This document shows positions 7,486 through 17,001 of a DNA stretch of 64,000 nucleotides, in pieces. Numbering within the stretch: position 1 is the stretch's first letter; every line of letters begins with the position of its first letter. The DNA comes from an uncultured Eudoraea sp. (GTDB lineage Bacteria > Bacteroidota > Bacteroidia > Flavobacteriales > Flavobacteriaceae), in the NCBI GenBank assembly GCA_947258405.1, contig CAMYIE010000005.1:53388-117387 (forward strand). The letters run 5' to 3'. The notes under the pieces are model-generated. The model was not told the origin of the DNA. It saw only the letters and a list, made by a program, of their open reading frames with translations, and made no database searches. Made by a program: the position numbers and the translations under genes.

Positions 7486-8430
7486 ATGAAAAAAGTCTAT
7501 TGTATAGGCGAACTTTTGATCGATTTTGTAGCAGAAAATCAGGGTAGTGATCTTTCCAGAGCCGTAGAATTTACTAAAAAGGCCGGTGGAGCTCCCGCCA
7601 ATGTAGCCTGTGCAATTTCAAAGCTCGGTGGAAACAGTGCCTTTATAGGCTGTGTGGGTAAAGACCCTTTTGGCAGTTACTTACTGGGAATTCTAAGCGA
7701 TCATGGAGTGGATGTTTCCATGGCCCAGCGATCGGATATCTTTACAACCCTGGCTTTCGTATCCCTGGCCGAGGATGGTGAACGCGATTTTGTCTTTAGT
7801 CGCGGGGCCGATAAGGAATTAAAGTATCAGTCTGCCATAAAACACGAATTTAAAGACAGTATTGTACATTTTGGGGCCGCTACAGCTCTGTTGGGTGGTA
7901 ATCTTGAGAATGCCTATAGCCATTATTATTTCGACACACTAACCCAGAATTCATTCATAAGTTTCGACCCTAACTACAGAGGTGATCTATGGAAAGGCAA
8001 AGATGAAGTGTTTATCAAAAAATGCAGGCCTTTTATAGAAAAATCACACCTGTGCAAATTCAGCCTTGAAGAAGCTCAATTGATCACTTCCCGTGATGAT
8101 GTGCCATCTGCTTGTAGTGAGCTGCACGCCATGGGTGTCCAGGTTGTTGCCGTGACTCTGGGGCGAGAAGGCACCTTTGTAAGTACACCCCGTACTCAGA
8201 AAACAGTAGAAAGTATAAAAGTTAAAGCGGTAGATACCACAGGTGCAGGAGATGCTTTTATAGGATGTTTGTTACAGCAAATAGCCACACTTGACCACGC
8301 CGAAGATATTTTAAAGGACGATGATAGATTGATGGAAATGGTCGCCATAGCTAATCGTGCCGGAGCAATTACCACTACCAATTATGGTGCTATAGAATCC
8401 CTGCCCGATCAAGATCAACTGAAACTCTGA
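7486..8430 (+). CDS. Fructokinase (PfkB family)
   Basis: This 314-residue PfkB-family sugar kinase shows the N-terminal signature GGAPANVACAISKLGG and the C-terminal catalytic motif DTTGAGDAFIGC with the general-base aspartate. Fructokinase is preferred because its stop is only one base from the next gene, an amylosucrase, which splits sucrose and releases fructose. The kinase would then trap the fructose as fructose 6-phosphate. Other PfkB sugars (ribose, 2-keto-3-deoxygluconate) cannot be excluded by sequence alone. Operon: 7486-10372. Confidence 0.87.
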   Translation: MKKVYCIGELLIDFVAENQGSDLSRAVEFTKKAGGAPANVACAISKLGGNSAFIGCVGKDPFGSYLLGILSDHGVDVSMAQRSDIFTTLAFVSLAEDGERDFVFSRGADKELKYQSAIKHEFKDSIVHFGAATALLGGNLENAYSHYYFDTLTQNSFISFDPNYRGDLWKGKDEVFIKKCRPFIEKSHLCKFSLEEAQLITSRDDVPSACSELHAMGVQVVAVTLGREGTFVSTPRTQKTVESIKVKAVDTTGAGDAFIGCLLQQIATLDHAEDILKDDDRLMEMVAIANRAGAITTTNYGAIESLPDQDQLKL

Positions 8431-8431
8431 T

Positions 8432-10372
8432 ATGAATCAGGCAGCTTTTCATAGTTTCCTGGCCTGCGAAGACCTCAAAGATCCTGAAAAAGCAGACCAA
8501 CAAAAGTTATTCGAGCTGCGGCTTAACAGCAATATATCGCTGATCCAGCATCTCTTTTTCGAACTCTACCCACAAGTAGAGCACAAGAAAGATTTTGGGA
8601 AATTACTACGACTCCTCCCCAATCTTTTTAACAAAAGGCCAGAACGTCTTCGACTCCTCGATCTCAGTAGAATGGCTGAGGGTAACTGGTATCAGGATCA
8701 ACGCCTTGTGGGGATGCAGCTTTATGTAGACCGATATAACAAGGATCTTAATGGCCTGAAAGCAAAACTGCCGTATATAGAGGACTTAGGTGTAAACCTG
8801 ATTCACCTTATGCCCGTGACTACAAGACCCCAAGGACAGAACGACGGAGGATATGCCGTGAACAGTTATACAAAGGTAGACCCACGCTACGGGACAAGGG
8901 CCGATCTGCTTCGTCTTATCAAAACCATGCACAGTAAGCAGATGTATGTTATGCTCGATTTTGTGGTTAACCATACTTCCGATGAGTTTCCCTGGGCTAA
9001 AAAGGCTGCAGCAGGAAATAAGAAGTACCAAAAGTACTATTATACCTATCAAGACAGGACGATCCCTGATGCCTTTGAAAAGTCGCTTCCCGAGGTTTTT
9101 CCAGAATCCGCACCGGGAAATTTTACCTATAACGAGCAGATGCAAAAATGGGTTATGACTGTTTTCAATAACTATCAGTGGGACCTAAATTATCGCAATC
9201 CTGAGGTGTTTATGGAGATGCTCAGTAACCTTGTAACTTTAGCCAATATGGGTGTCGATATTGTCAGATTCGACGCTCTTGCCTTCCTCTGGAAAAAACT
9301 GGGGACCATTTCCCAGAACCTGCCGGAAGCACATATGGTAATCAGCTTGTTCCGATTATGCCTGCAGGTAGTCGCTCCGGGAATAGTGCTTCTGGCTGAG
9401 GCCATTGTTGCTCCCACAAATATCGTCAAGTACTTCGGCCAGGGTATTTTTAAAGGAAATGAGTGCGAACTCGCTTACAATGCTACCCTTATGGCCCTAC
9501 TGTGGAATTCTGTGGCGACCAAAAAAACCCTTCTGCTGTACAGGAATTTAAAGAATATTCCTTCCAGGCCTCAGGAAGGGGCCTGGCTAAATTACATTCG
9601 TTGCCATGATGATATTGGATTGGGATTCGACGATAGGTATATATATGAGATCGGTTGGGATGCTTCAGAACACAGGAAATTTCTTTTAAATTATTTCACG
9701 CAAAAGCTGGAATGGTCACCTGCCATAGGTCAGGCTTTCATGTACAACCCAAGGACGGGTGATGGAAGGATTACGGGCAGTGCCGCCTCACTGCTTGGTC
9801 TGGAAATGGGATTGAAGACCAAAAATGCAAAACTGATCGATCAGGCCATAGACAAAATTGTGATGTTGCATGGGATTATCCTCTCCTATGGTGGAATCCC
9901 GATGCTCTACGCTGGAGACGAAATAGGAACGCTTAACGACTACTCCTACCTGAATGAGGAGGATAAAAGAGACGACAGTCGTTGGTTAAACAGGCCTGTA
10001 CATGATTGGGCGTCCAGCGCAGCCGTGCATCAGGAAGGCAGTATTCCCTACAGGGTGTTCCGGCAAGTCAGGCATCTGATCGCTTTACGCAAGGAATATC
10101 AGGTTTTGGCAGATCACCATCTACCGCTTCTACATGAGCCAAATAATAACCATGTGTTGGCATTCGAGCGTACCGATGGCAATAATAAAGGCATCCTGGT
10201 CTTATGCAATTTTGATGAGCACGATCAGGCACTCGATGCCGGTTTGATCACTTCATTGGGATATATAAAAAATGCGCGGTATAGCGATCTCATCACCGGA
10301 GAAAAACGCAAGCTAACCAGTGGTTTATTCAGCCTTAAACCCTATGAAATATTCTGGCTTGATTCTCTCTAA
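8432..10372 (+). CDS. Amylosucrase (GH13 subfamily 4)
   Basis: The 646-residue enzyme transfers the glucose of sucrose onto an alpha-1,4-glucan and frees fructose. It has a helical N-terminal domain (about 1-90) before the GH13 barrel. The nucleophile is Asp281 in VRFDAL, the acid/base Glu323 in LLAEAI, and His392/Asp393 in RCHDDIG; these numbers almost coincide with the characterised Neisseria polysaccharea enzyme (286, 328, 392, 393), from memory. An extended loop with QEGAWLNYIR lies just before the third motif. No signal peptide is seen, so it is cytoplasmic. It ends in a 4-base overlap with the stop of a convergent gene. The fructokinase just upstream would use the fructose. Confidence 0.92.
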   Translation: MNQAAFHSFLACEDLKDPEKADQQKLFELRLNSNISLIQHLFFELYPQVEHKKDFGKLLRLLPNLFNKRPERLRLLDLSRMAEGNWYQDQRLVGMQLYVDRYNKDLNGLKAKLPYIEDLGVNLIHLMPVTTRPQGQNDGGYAVNSYTKVDPRYGTRADLLRLIKTMHSKQMYVMLDFVVNHTSDEFPWAKKAAAGNKKYQKYYYTYQDRTIPDAFEKSLPEVFPESAPGNFTYNEQMQKWVMTVFNNYQWDLNYRNPEVFMEMLSNLVTLANMGVDIVRFDALAFLWKKLGTISQNLPEAHMVISLFRLCLQVVAPGIVLLAEAIVAPTNIVKYFGQGIFKGNECELAYNATLMALLWNSVATKKTLLLYRNLKNIPSRPQEGAWLNYIRCHDDIGLGFDDRYIYEIGWDASEHRKFLLNYFTQKLEWSPAIGQAFMYNPRTGDGRITGSAASLLGLEMGLKTKNAKLIDQAIDKIVMLHGIILSYGGIPMLYAGDEIGTLNDYSYLNEEDKRDDSRWLNRPVHDWASSAAVHQEGSIPYRVFRQVRHLIALRKEYQVLADHHLPLLHEPNNNHVLAFERTDGNNKGILVLCNFDEHDQALDAGLITSLGYIKNARYSDLITGEKRKLTSGLFSLKPYEIFWLDSL

Positions 10373-11505
10373 TTATACTTTACTTTCCTAAGAATCCTCA
10401 ATGATTCCTTTAAAGACTCATAGACCGTTTTGTCGTACTTCTTAAGAACTGACCTGCCAAGGTCGAGCTGGTCCTTAGCCTCTTCAAAGCCATTGAGGTA
10501 ACAAATCAGGTAAGTAGCTGGCAAATGAGTAAGATCTCTTTGTTCTCTTGGTTTCAGGGGAATATTTTTTTCCAGCTTATGCAATAGAGTATTGTTTGCA
10601 TTAAAAATATGGTAGAGTGTTTTCCTGTCGTACTTCGGAGGGTCAAAAACCAATTTTGTCTCGATCTGATATGTCCCGTTATCTGAAAAAGTGATGATCA
10701 GCGTTTCCAGCGGGTAATATTTCTGATCACTTCCCAGACCCAATTGTACATATTCCATAATGGCAAAAGCGTTCTCATCGATCTCCACAGATATCTCATC
10801 GAGGGCTGAATAAAAAAGCTTTACCTGTTCATTGATCAATTCGATATCCACCCGTGAATAATATATTTTATCATTCACTTTCTTCTTCTTCCCTGCCCAG
10901 CAAACCACAAATTGCTCTTTAAAAACTTTGTAATCGCTACTGAGATTTTTATGCCGGTTATTCAAGAAATCGATAACACCATCCAGAGTGAGTTCGATAT
11001 TATTCCTGGCATGTTGTTCAAGCGTACTGACGATTCCTGAATTTATATCCCTTAGATCTATGTCGTAGGCTTTGGGTAAACTGATACTGCCTTCCCGGAA
11101 AAAAACCGTACCTCCGTAATATTTCCAGATATTTTTTCTCAGGGAGCAAACCTTGCCACTGGAAGTAATAGTTACCAGTCCGACTACCTTCCCTTCAGGT
11201 AAATGTGGAAAGGGAATGTTTTCATAGGAGATCAATGGAGGTCGGTCAAGATAGGCATTAACGAGGTTTTGGATCTTACTGTCGTCGAAGAAGTCGACCC
11301 CTGAAATCTTATTATCTTCATCCTCGACCCCAATCACAATATACCCGTTGTTTTTGGGATTGCTGTTGGCCAGGGCACATACGTGTTTCAGAAATTTAGC
11401 CTTTCCCTCTTTATGGCCGATGTTAATCGAGCGCTTCTTATCATAGAAACTGTTTTCATCATTATGGGCCAGGAGGTTTTTAACGAGGAGTCGCTTATTG
11501 ATCAT
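10369..11505 (-). CDS. AlbA_2 (Schlafen-type) domain protein
   Basis: The N-terminal 140 residues have the AlbA_2 signature: GHKEGKAKFLKHVCALANS, then GYIVIGVEDEDNKISGVDFF and a following strand-rich part. This fold occurs in Schlafen-like and 'ATP-binding / putative DNA-binding' bacterial proteins. The C-terminal 240 residues have no recognisable domain and include KKKKVNDKIYYSRVDIE and a long helical end. Bacterial AlbA_2 proteins are described as regulators or in some defence contexts; here the neighbours are ordinary metabolism, so no such role is claimed. Its start overlaps the stop of the SDR gene by 3 bases (ATGA), implying co-translation. Confidence 0.8.
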   Translation of the reverse strand: MINKRLLVKNLLAHNDENSFYDKKRSINIGHKEGKAKFLKHVCALANSNPKNNGYIVIGVEDEDNKISGVDFFDDSKIQNLVNAYLDRPPLISYENIPFPHLPEGKVVGLVTITSSGKVCSLRKNIWKYYGGTVFFREGSISLPKAYDIDLRDINSGIVSTLEQHARNNIELTLDGVIDFLNNRHKNLSSDYKVFKEQFVVCWAGKKKKVNDKIYYSRVDIELINEQVKLFYSALDEISVEIDENAFAIMEYVQLGLGSDQKYYPLETLIITFSDNGTYQIETKLVFDPPKYDRKTLYHIFNANNTLLHKLEKNIPLKPREQRDLTHLPATYLICYLNGFEEAKDQLDLGRSVLKKYDKTVYESLKESLRILRKVKYN

Positions 11506-12257
11506 CGGTCTTTCTTCACAATCGTACTGCTCGCCTGAGCAGTAGGCATTACCACGAGGTCGGCTATATTTACATGGGGAGGACAGGAAACAACAAAATG
11601 AACTATATCGGCAATATCTTCAGGTTTTAAAGGCTGATAACCGGTATAGACCGTATCGGCGCGTGCACTGTCTCCCTTAAAGCGGACTTCACTGAATTCG
11701 GTTTCTACGAGACCGGGATTTACAGAGCCCACCCGTATCCCATATTTATTCAAATCGATCCGCATAGCCTGATTCAGCGCATCAACGGCATGTTTACTGG
11801 CACAATAGACATTTCCCATTGGATATACTTCCTTCCCAGCCGTAGAACCAATATTGATGATATGTCCCCCGGCTCTTTTCACCATTCCTGTCAATACCGC
11901 CCTGGTAACATAAAGAAGACCCTTTACGTTGATATCTAACATAGCATCCCAATCATCCGGGTTACCCTTGTCAATCGGATCCAAACCATGAGCATTGCCA
12001 GCGTTGTTGATCAGGATTGAAATATCTGCAAACTCCGGCGGTAATGAATCTATCGCCTGAGATACCTCTTCCCGGTTTCGCACATCAAAATTTAGCGTAT
12101 GTATTCTTGTTTTCGGTGATAGTTCGGCCTCAAGTGCATCCAGACGTTCCTGGCGGCGGCCGCAGAGGATTAATAAAATTCCTTCATCGGCAAAACGACG
12201 GGCAATTTCCCTGCCTATGCCACTTGTAGCTCCTGTAATCAATGCAGTTTCACTCAT
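11502..12257 (-). CDS. Short-chain dehydrogenase/reductase (YdfG-like)
   Basis: The start at 12257 (MSETALITGATSGIGREIAR) places the dinucleotide-binding TGATSGIG motif at the N terminus as the family requires; an upstream in-frame ATG adds 27 non-homologous residues. The 251-residue protein has NNAG at about residue 87, a serine in INIGS, and the catalytic YCASK at about 155. The overall pattern resembles the NADP-dependent 3-hydroxy acid / malonic semialdehyde reductase group (YdfG), but the substrate is unproved. It lies 16 bases downstream of the aldo/keto reductase gene and overlaps the AlbA_2 gene start, giving a three-gene minus-strand unit. Confidence 0.9.
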   Translation of the reverse strand: MSETALITGATSGIGREIARRFADEGILLILCGRRQERLDALEAELSPKTRIHTLNFDVRNREEVSQAIDSLPPEFADISILINNAGNAHGLDPIDKGNPDDWDAMLDINVKGLLYVTRAVLTGMVKRAGGHIINIGSTAGKEVYPMGNVYCASKHAVDALNQAMRIDLNKYGIRVGSVNPGLVETEFSEVRFKGDSARADTVYTGYQPLKPEDIADIVHFVVSCPPHVNIADLVVMPTAQASSTIVKKDR

Positions 12258-12273
12258 CTTTTTAAAATCTTTA

Positions 12274-13149
12274 TCAAGGCACCTTCTCGCCCATCGATGC
12301 CGTATGCAACAAAAACCAGTCCTCCAGATCCATTTCAATTTCAGCTGCTTTTAACGAGTCTGCCAGTCGGTTGGGGTTCGTTGTGCCCACCACAGGATGC
12401 ACGTCTGCCGGATGTTTCAGAATCCAGGCCAGTAACAACTGACTCGCATTTAGCTGATACTTGGGCTGCAGTTCTTTAATGACCGCTTCAATTCGGCTGT
12501 TTTGTTCATTTTCGCCTCTAAAATATCCTCCAAGCGGACTCCAGGCCATGGCCTTTCGCTTATGAATCATACAATCATCGAGAGTGCCATCGAACATCAC
12601 ATCGCTACTGGTGATGGAGAATTCTACCTGATTTGCTCTTACCGGAACAGCAGTTTCTATCAAGGCTATCTGAGAATCCGTAAAATTAGACACCCCAAAT
12701 TCTTTTATCTTCCCAGATTGGGCAAGCTGGGATATCGCTTCCGCAATTTCTTCCGGCTGCATCAAAGGGCTGGGACGGTGCAGCAGAAATAAATCCAGGT
12801 AGTCCGTTTGAAGTTTTCTAAGAGATTCTTCTGCAGACCAGATTATATATTCTTTAGAATAATCGTAGTGTTTTACCTTATTTTCCCTTGCCTCACAGAT
12901 ATATTGTATCCCACATTTACTGATCAGTTGAATAGATTCGCGCTTTGCACCGGAATGTGTGAGTGCCTTACCAAATTCTTCTTCAGTTCCATAGCCACCA
13001 TAAATATCAGCATGATCGAAGGAAGAAAGGCCATGATCTTTGCAATGGTTAATCAATTCTGCCATTTCGGTAGTTGACATCTTTTTGCCCCAGTTTCCCC
13101 AGGTCATGGCGCCGGCAATTATACGTGAATAACTATTTTCGTTTTTCAT
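12274..13149 (-). CDS. Aldo/keto reductase
   Basis: This NADPH-dependent reductase of 291 residues has the TIM-barrel family pattern: the catalytic aspartate in DHADIYGGYG, the lysine in LISKCG, the histidine in LFLLHRPSP, and the cofactor segment KEFGVSNFTD. The C-terminal part has HPVVGTTNPNRL. It resembles the YdhF-like general stress aldo/keto reductases. The substrate is unknown; small aldehydes or ketones are typical. It is the first gene of a minus-strand unit with the SDR and AlbA_2 genes, and is divergent from the Bat operon across a 258-base gap. Confidence 0.92.
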   Translation of the reverse strand: MKNENSYSRIIAGAMTWGNWGKKMSTTEMAELINHCKDHGLSSFDHADIYGGYGTEEEFGKALTHSGAKRESIQLISKCGIQYICEARENKVKHYDYSKEYIIWSAEESLRKLQTDYLDLFLLHRPSPLMQPEEIAEAISQLAQSGKIKEFGVSNFTDSQIALIETAVPVRANQVEFSITSSDVMFDGTLDDCMIHKRKAMAWSPLGGYFRGENEQNSRIEAVIKELQPKYQLNASQLLLAWILKHPADVHPVVGTTNPNRLADSLKAAEIEMDLEDWFLLHTASMGEKVP

Positions 13150-13407
13150 GATTAAAGTCTTTCAAAAGGTCCAAATCAAAGCCTTCGGACATTCTGTTCA
13201 AATAAAGGAAAAATTATCTGCTTTTTTCGCGGATCGATTTCGGAATTCCTGTGCGGTAAAAATATACGATAAATCCCTTAAATAGTTCATAAAATATGGG
13301 CTTCACCGTATTTTTTAACCAATCGTTAACAGCACATGACTAAATAAATTTTCAATTTGCGCCTTACTAAAAACCAACTATTTGAAACACACTGAAATAT
13401 AGACTTT

Positions 13408-14409
13408 ATGGAGGAAAATAATACTGTGGATATCAGTGCTGTGAATGAGAAGATTACCAAGGAAAGCGCTTTTATCGATTTACTCACGATGGAAATGACC
13501 AAGGCGATCGTTGGGCAGAAGCACATGGTTGAACGCCTGTTGATCGGACTGCTGGGACAAGGCCATATCCTACTCGAAGGGGTGCCGGGTCTTGCTAAGA
13601 CCTTAGCGATCAATACGCTTGCCAGTGCTGTAAAAGGCAGCTTTAGCAGAATTCAGTTTACGCCAGACCTGCTTCCGGCCGATGTTATCGGTACGATGAT
13701 CTACAACATGAAAGAAAATGACTTCTCTATTAAGCGCGGTCCTATTTTTGCAAATTTTGTTCTGGCTGATGAGATCAACAGGGCTCCGGCAAAAGTGCAG
13801 TCGGCTCTGCTGGAAGCTATGCAAGAACGCCAGGTTACTATTGGTGACGAAACATTTATCCTCGATCCGCCATTCCTGGTAATGGCTACTCAGAACCCCG
13901 TTGAACAGGAGGGTACATATCCTTTGCCAGAAGCGCAGGTAGACAGATTTATGCTCAAAACGGTAATCGATTACCCGAAAATGAACGAAGAGCAACTGAT
14001 CATACGTCAGAATTTAAAAGGAGCTCATGAGCCCGTTAAACCTGTGGTATCGCTCAAGCAGATATTAAGTGCCCAGCAAACGGTGCGGGAGGTTTACATG
14101 GACGAAAAAATTGAAAGATATATTCTCGACATTGTTTTTGCTACCCGTTATCCTGAAAAATATGAACTGGCAGATCTGAAACCTCTTATCAGCTTTGGAG
14201 CTTCTCCAAGAGGAAGCATCAACCTGGCTAATGCAGCCAAATGCTATGCTTTTATAAAGAGAAGAGGCTATGTAGTACCGGAAGATGTTAGGGCCATAAT
14301 ACACGATGTCCTCAGGCATCGGATTGGGATTACCTATGAAGCGGAGGCAGAAAATGTTACCTCAGAAGAAATAATCAATCGAATCGTTAACCAGATTGAA
14401 GTACCCTAA
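13408..14409 (+). CDS. MoxR family AAA+ ATPase
   Basis: This 333-residue ATPase is the first gene of the Bat operon. Walker A lies in EGVPGLAKT, Walker B in VLADEINRAPAK, and sensor 1 in ATQNPVEQEGTYPLPEAQVD, the MoxR signature. MoxR proteins are thought to act as chaperones that mature partner proteins with von Willebrand A (VWA) domains, here BatA and BatB. Start codon context (TTATGGAGG) has no clear ribosome site. The upstream gap from 13150 has no convincing TAnnTTTG box. Seven genes follow on the same strand through 22425. Confidence 0.95.
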   Translation: MEENNTVDISAVNEKITKESAFIDLLTMEMTKAIVGQKHMVERLLIGLLGQGHILLEGVPGLAKTLAINTLASAVKGSFSRIQFTPDLLPADVIGTMIYNMKENDFSIKRGPIFANFVLADEINRAPAKVQSALLEAMQERQVTIGDETFILDPPFLVMATQNPVEQEGTYPLPEAQVDRFMLKTVIDYPKMNEEQLIIRQNLKGAHEPVKPVVSLKQILSAQQTVREVYMDEKIERYILDIVFATRYPEKYELADLKPLISFGASPRGSINLANAAKCYAFIKRRGYVVPEDVRAIIHDVLRHRIGITYEAEAENVTSEEIINRIVNQIEVP

Positions 14410-14476
14410 CCGTTCAATGGTTCTATTCTAGGTTACCGGCCAATTGAATACCTTAAACCTGAAACCTTGAACCCCG

Positions 14477-15343
14477 ATGGATACCAAGGAATTATTAAAG
14501 AAAGTACGTAAGATTGAGATAAAGACCCGCCGTCTTTCCGATCATATTTTCGGTGGGGAATATCATTCTACTTTTAAGGGAAGAGGAATGACCTTTAGCG
14601 AGGTACGCCAGTATCAGTTTGGTGATGATGTACGTTCCATCGACTGGAATGTGACTGCCCGGTATAATGAGCCCTATGTAAAAGTATTCGAAGAGGAACG
14701 GGAGCTTACCATGATGCTATTGGTAGACGTTAGTGGCTCCGAACATTTTGGCACACTCAATAGTTTTAAGAAGGAAATTATTACCGAAATTTCAGCGACT
14801 CTGGCTTTTTCGGCCCTTCAGAACAACGATAAGGCAGGCCTGGTACTTTTCTCGGATGAGGTTGAACTATTCATTCCACCAAAGAAAGGAAAGAGTCATG
14901 TTTTGCGAATAATAAGGGAATTGCTCGAATTTACTCCGTCGAGTAATAAAACAGATATTGGGCAGGCTTTGAAATTTCTTTCAAATGTGATCAAGAAGAG
15001 AGCTATTGTCTTTGTTTTATCAGATTTTATTTCGGAAGATTACGAGCGAACCCTAAAGATAACAGGAAACAAGCACGATTTAACAGGCATACGGGTTTAC
15101 GACCGTCAGGAAGAACGCATCCCTAATCTCGGAATGGTCCAGATGCAGGATTCGGAAACAGGTCGCCTACAACTTGTTAATACACAGTCTAATAAAGTAC
15201 GGCAGTCTTACGAAAAATTCTACAGGGATAGAGTGAGTTATTTCAAGGATATTTTCGCTAAATCTGGCTGTGGCACCCTGGATTGCCGTGTAGACGAAAG
15301 TTATGTAAAAAAGCTGCTGGGCTATTTTAAGAGAAGGGGATGA
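14477..15343 (+). CDS. DUF58 domain protein of the Bat operon
   Basis: The 288-residue protein contains the DUF58 core with the motif HSTFKGRGMTFSEVRQYQFG and SIDWNVTARYNEPYVK, then a VWA-like fold with the partial metal-site sequence LLVDVSGSEHFG. DUF58 proteins accompany MoxR ATPases in nearly all Bacteroidota Bat operons, though their biochemistry is unproved. The stop codon overlaps the ATG of a possible longer form of the next gene (15340). No membrane segment is visible, so it is probably cytoplasmic. Confidence 0.93.
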   Translation: MDTKELLKKVRKIEIKTRRLSDHIFGGEYHSTFKGRGMTFSEVRQYQFGDDVRSIDWNVTARYNEPYVKVFEEERELTMMLLVDVSGSEHFGTLNSFKKEIITEISATLAFSALQNNDKAGLVLFSDEVELFIPPKKGKSHVLRIIRELLEFTPSSNKTDIGQALKFLSNVIKKRAIVFVLSDFISEDYERTLKITGNKHDLTGIRVYDRQEERIPNLGMVQMQDSETGRLQLVNTQSNKVRQSYEKFYRDRVSYFKDIFAKSGCGTLDCRVDESYVKKLLGYFKRRG

Positions 15344-15390
15344 GAGGGAAGGCTTCCATACAACAAAAGTGGTTGGTTTCGAGTTTCGGA

Positions 15391-17001
15391 ATGAAAAGGC
15401 TATTGTCTTTAATCATTTTTTGTTTTTCACTTGCATGGTCGCATTCTCAAACAAGAGTAAATACTGAGATTGATACCTCCCGAATACGTATAGGAGAGCA
15501 GGTCAGGTATAAGATCACCGTGGAAGCCGATTCTTCAGCTGTTGTATTTTTTCCGGAAGGTCAGACGTTTTCTCCCATGGAAACAGTTGAAGCGTTTTTA
15601 ACCGATACCACGAAGCGCCAAAACCGGATGTTGCTTCAAAAAACCTACGCTCTGACACAGTTCGACTCAGGGAGTTATACCATCCCTCCCCAACGTATAG
15701 AAATAGATGGGAAGGGCTACTTAACCGATTCTGCACGCGTAGATGTCGGTACGGTTCCGGTAGATACAGTTGCTCAACCCATGTTCGATATAAAGCCACT
15801 TATCGAGGTAGAGAAAAATTACGCCGGAGTTTGGAAAGTTCTATTATGGATACTCCTGATACTGGCAGTGACAGGATTCCTCATTTACTTCCTTTTCATT
15901 AAGAAAAAGAAACTGAGCGAGGAAGAAAAGGAGGCCTTACTACCTGCTTATGACCGTGCTTTATTAGAATTGAAACGGCTCGAGAATTCTAAATATCTGA
16001 TACAGGACGAATACAAGAGATACTATTCCGAACTCACCGATATTGTGAGATCTTACCTGGAAGAGGATGCCAATATTTCTGCTCTGGAAAGCACTACTAA
16101 CCAGTTGATCGAAAAACTGGAATTACTTAAAGATGCCGGCGAATTAAAACTTAATCAGGACACCATCAGGCAATTTCAGATGATCTTACAAACAGCAGAC
16201 CTTGTAAAATTTGCCCGATCCAAACCTCCTACTACTCAAGCTGAAAACGATCGCCAGGCGGTAGAACAATTGGTGATTAAAACCAAGGAAGCGCTTCCTG
16301 AACCCACTGAAGAGGAATTAATGCAGCAACAGGAATATCTTGAGGAAATCGCCCGGAAGCGCAGAAAGAAGAATATTATAAAGCTGGCGGCGGCGGCAGT
16401 ACTGGTGTTACTGGCTGCTACTGCAGGATTCACAGCCTATTATGGCCCAAAATATGTTTGGGATACTGTAACTCGTGATCCTTCCAAAAAAATGTTAGAG
16501 GGCGAATGGGTTAAAAGTATATATGGATATCCACCAATCCTTATAGAAACACCGGAGGTTCTGGTAAGGCAAAGTTCTCCTGCCCAACTGCAGGACTCGG
16601 AAAAATTAAAAGAACTATACCATTTTGTATATGAAAATGAGGATGGGCTTTTTACAGTTGGGGCCACCTCAAAGACCCTGTCGGAGCCTGTAGAACCAGA
16701 TTACGAACAAAGCCTGGAACAGGTATTGGTATACCTGGAGAGCAAAGGTGCCCGAAATATTATTACTAAACAGGAAGAATTCACTACTGTAAGCGGGGTA
16801 AAGGGCGTTAAGGTTTATGGTAGTGGTACTTTTAAGGAACCAGGTTCTAACGACAGGATAAAAGGACAATATATGCTATTGATGTTTGGAGGAAATGGCT
16901 TTCAGCAGCAACTGTTATTATCCTGGGCCGATGAAGATAATTATGCGGAAGAAATTATAGGTCGCATTTTGAGTTCGTTTGATGTAAAAACACAAACATA
17001 G
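15391..17001 (+). CDS. BatD-like membrane protein with extra C-terminal domain
   Basis: I choose the ATG at 15391 because it gives a clean signal peptide (MKRLLSLIIFCFSLAWSHS); an ATG at 15340, overlapping the previous stop, would add 17 residues. After the signal come an immunoglobulin-like region with DTSRIRIGEQVRYKI, as in BatD, a membrane helix (about residues 149-170), a helical cytoplasmic part, a second helix (about 330-350), and a C-terminal domain of roughly 185 residues I do not recognise. It occupies the position before batA where Bacteroidota operons often carry a BatD-related gene. No enzyme motif is seen. The stop codon abuts the next ATG. Confidence 0.78.
   Translation: MKRLLSLIIFCFSLAWSHSQTRVNTEIDTSRIRIGEQVRYKITVEADSSAVVFFPEGQTFSPMETVEAFLTDTTKRQNRMLLQKTYALTQFDSGSYTIPPQRIEIDGKGYLTDSARVDVGTVPVDTVAQPMFDIKPLIEVEKNYAGVWKVLLWILLILAVTGFLIYFLFIKKKKLSEEEKEALLPAYDRALLELKRLENSKYLIQDEYKRYYSELTDIVRSYLEEDANISALESTTNQLIEKLELLKDAGELKLNQDTIRQFQMILQTADLVKFARSKPPTTQAENDRQAVEQLVIKTKEALPEPTEEELMQQQEYLEEIARKRRKKNIIKLAAAAVLVLLAATAGFTAYYGPKYVWDTVTRDPSKKMLEGEWVKSIYGYPPILIETPEVLVRQSSPAQLQDSEKLKELYHFVYENEDGLFTVGATSKTLSEPVEPDYEQSLEQVLVYLESKGARNIITKQEEFTTVSGVKGVKVYGSGTFKEPGSNDRIKGQYMLLMFGGNGFQQQLLLSWADEDNYAEEIIGRILSSFDVKTQT

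Noticed and set aside
10369..11505. AlbA_2 protein as part of a defence island
   Set aside because: AlbA_2/Schlafen-type proteins occur in many non-defence settings; neighbours are metabolic and no nuclease, methylase or toxin is nearby.
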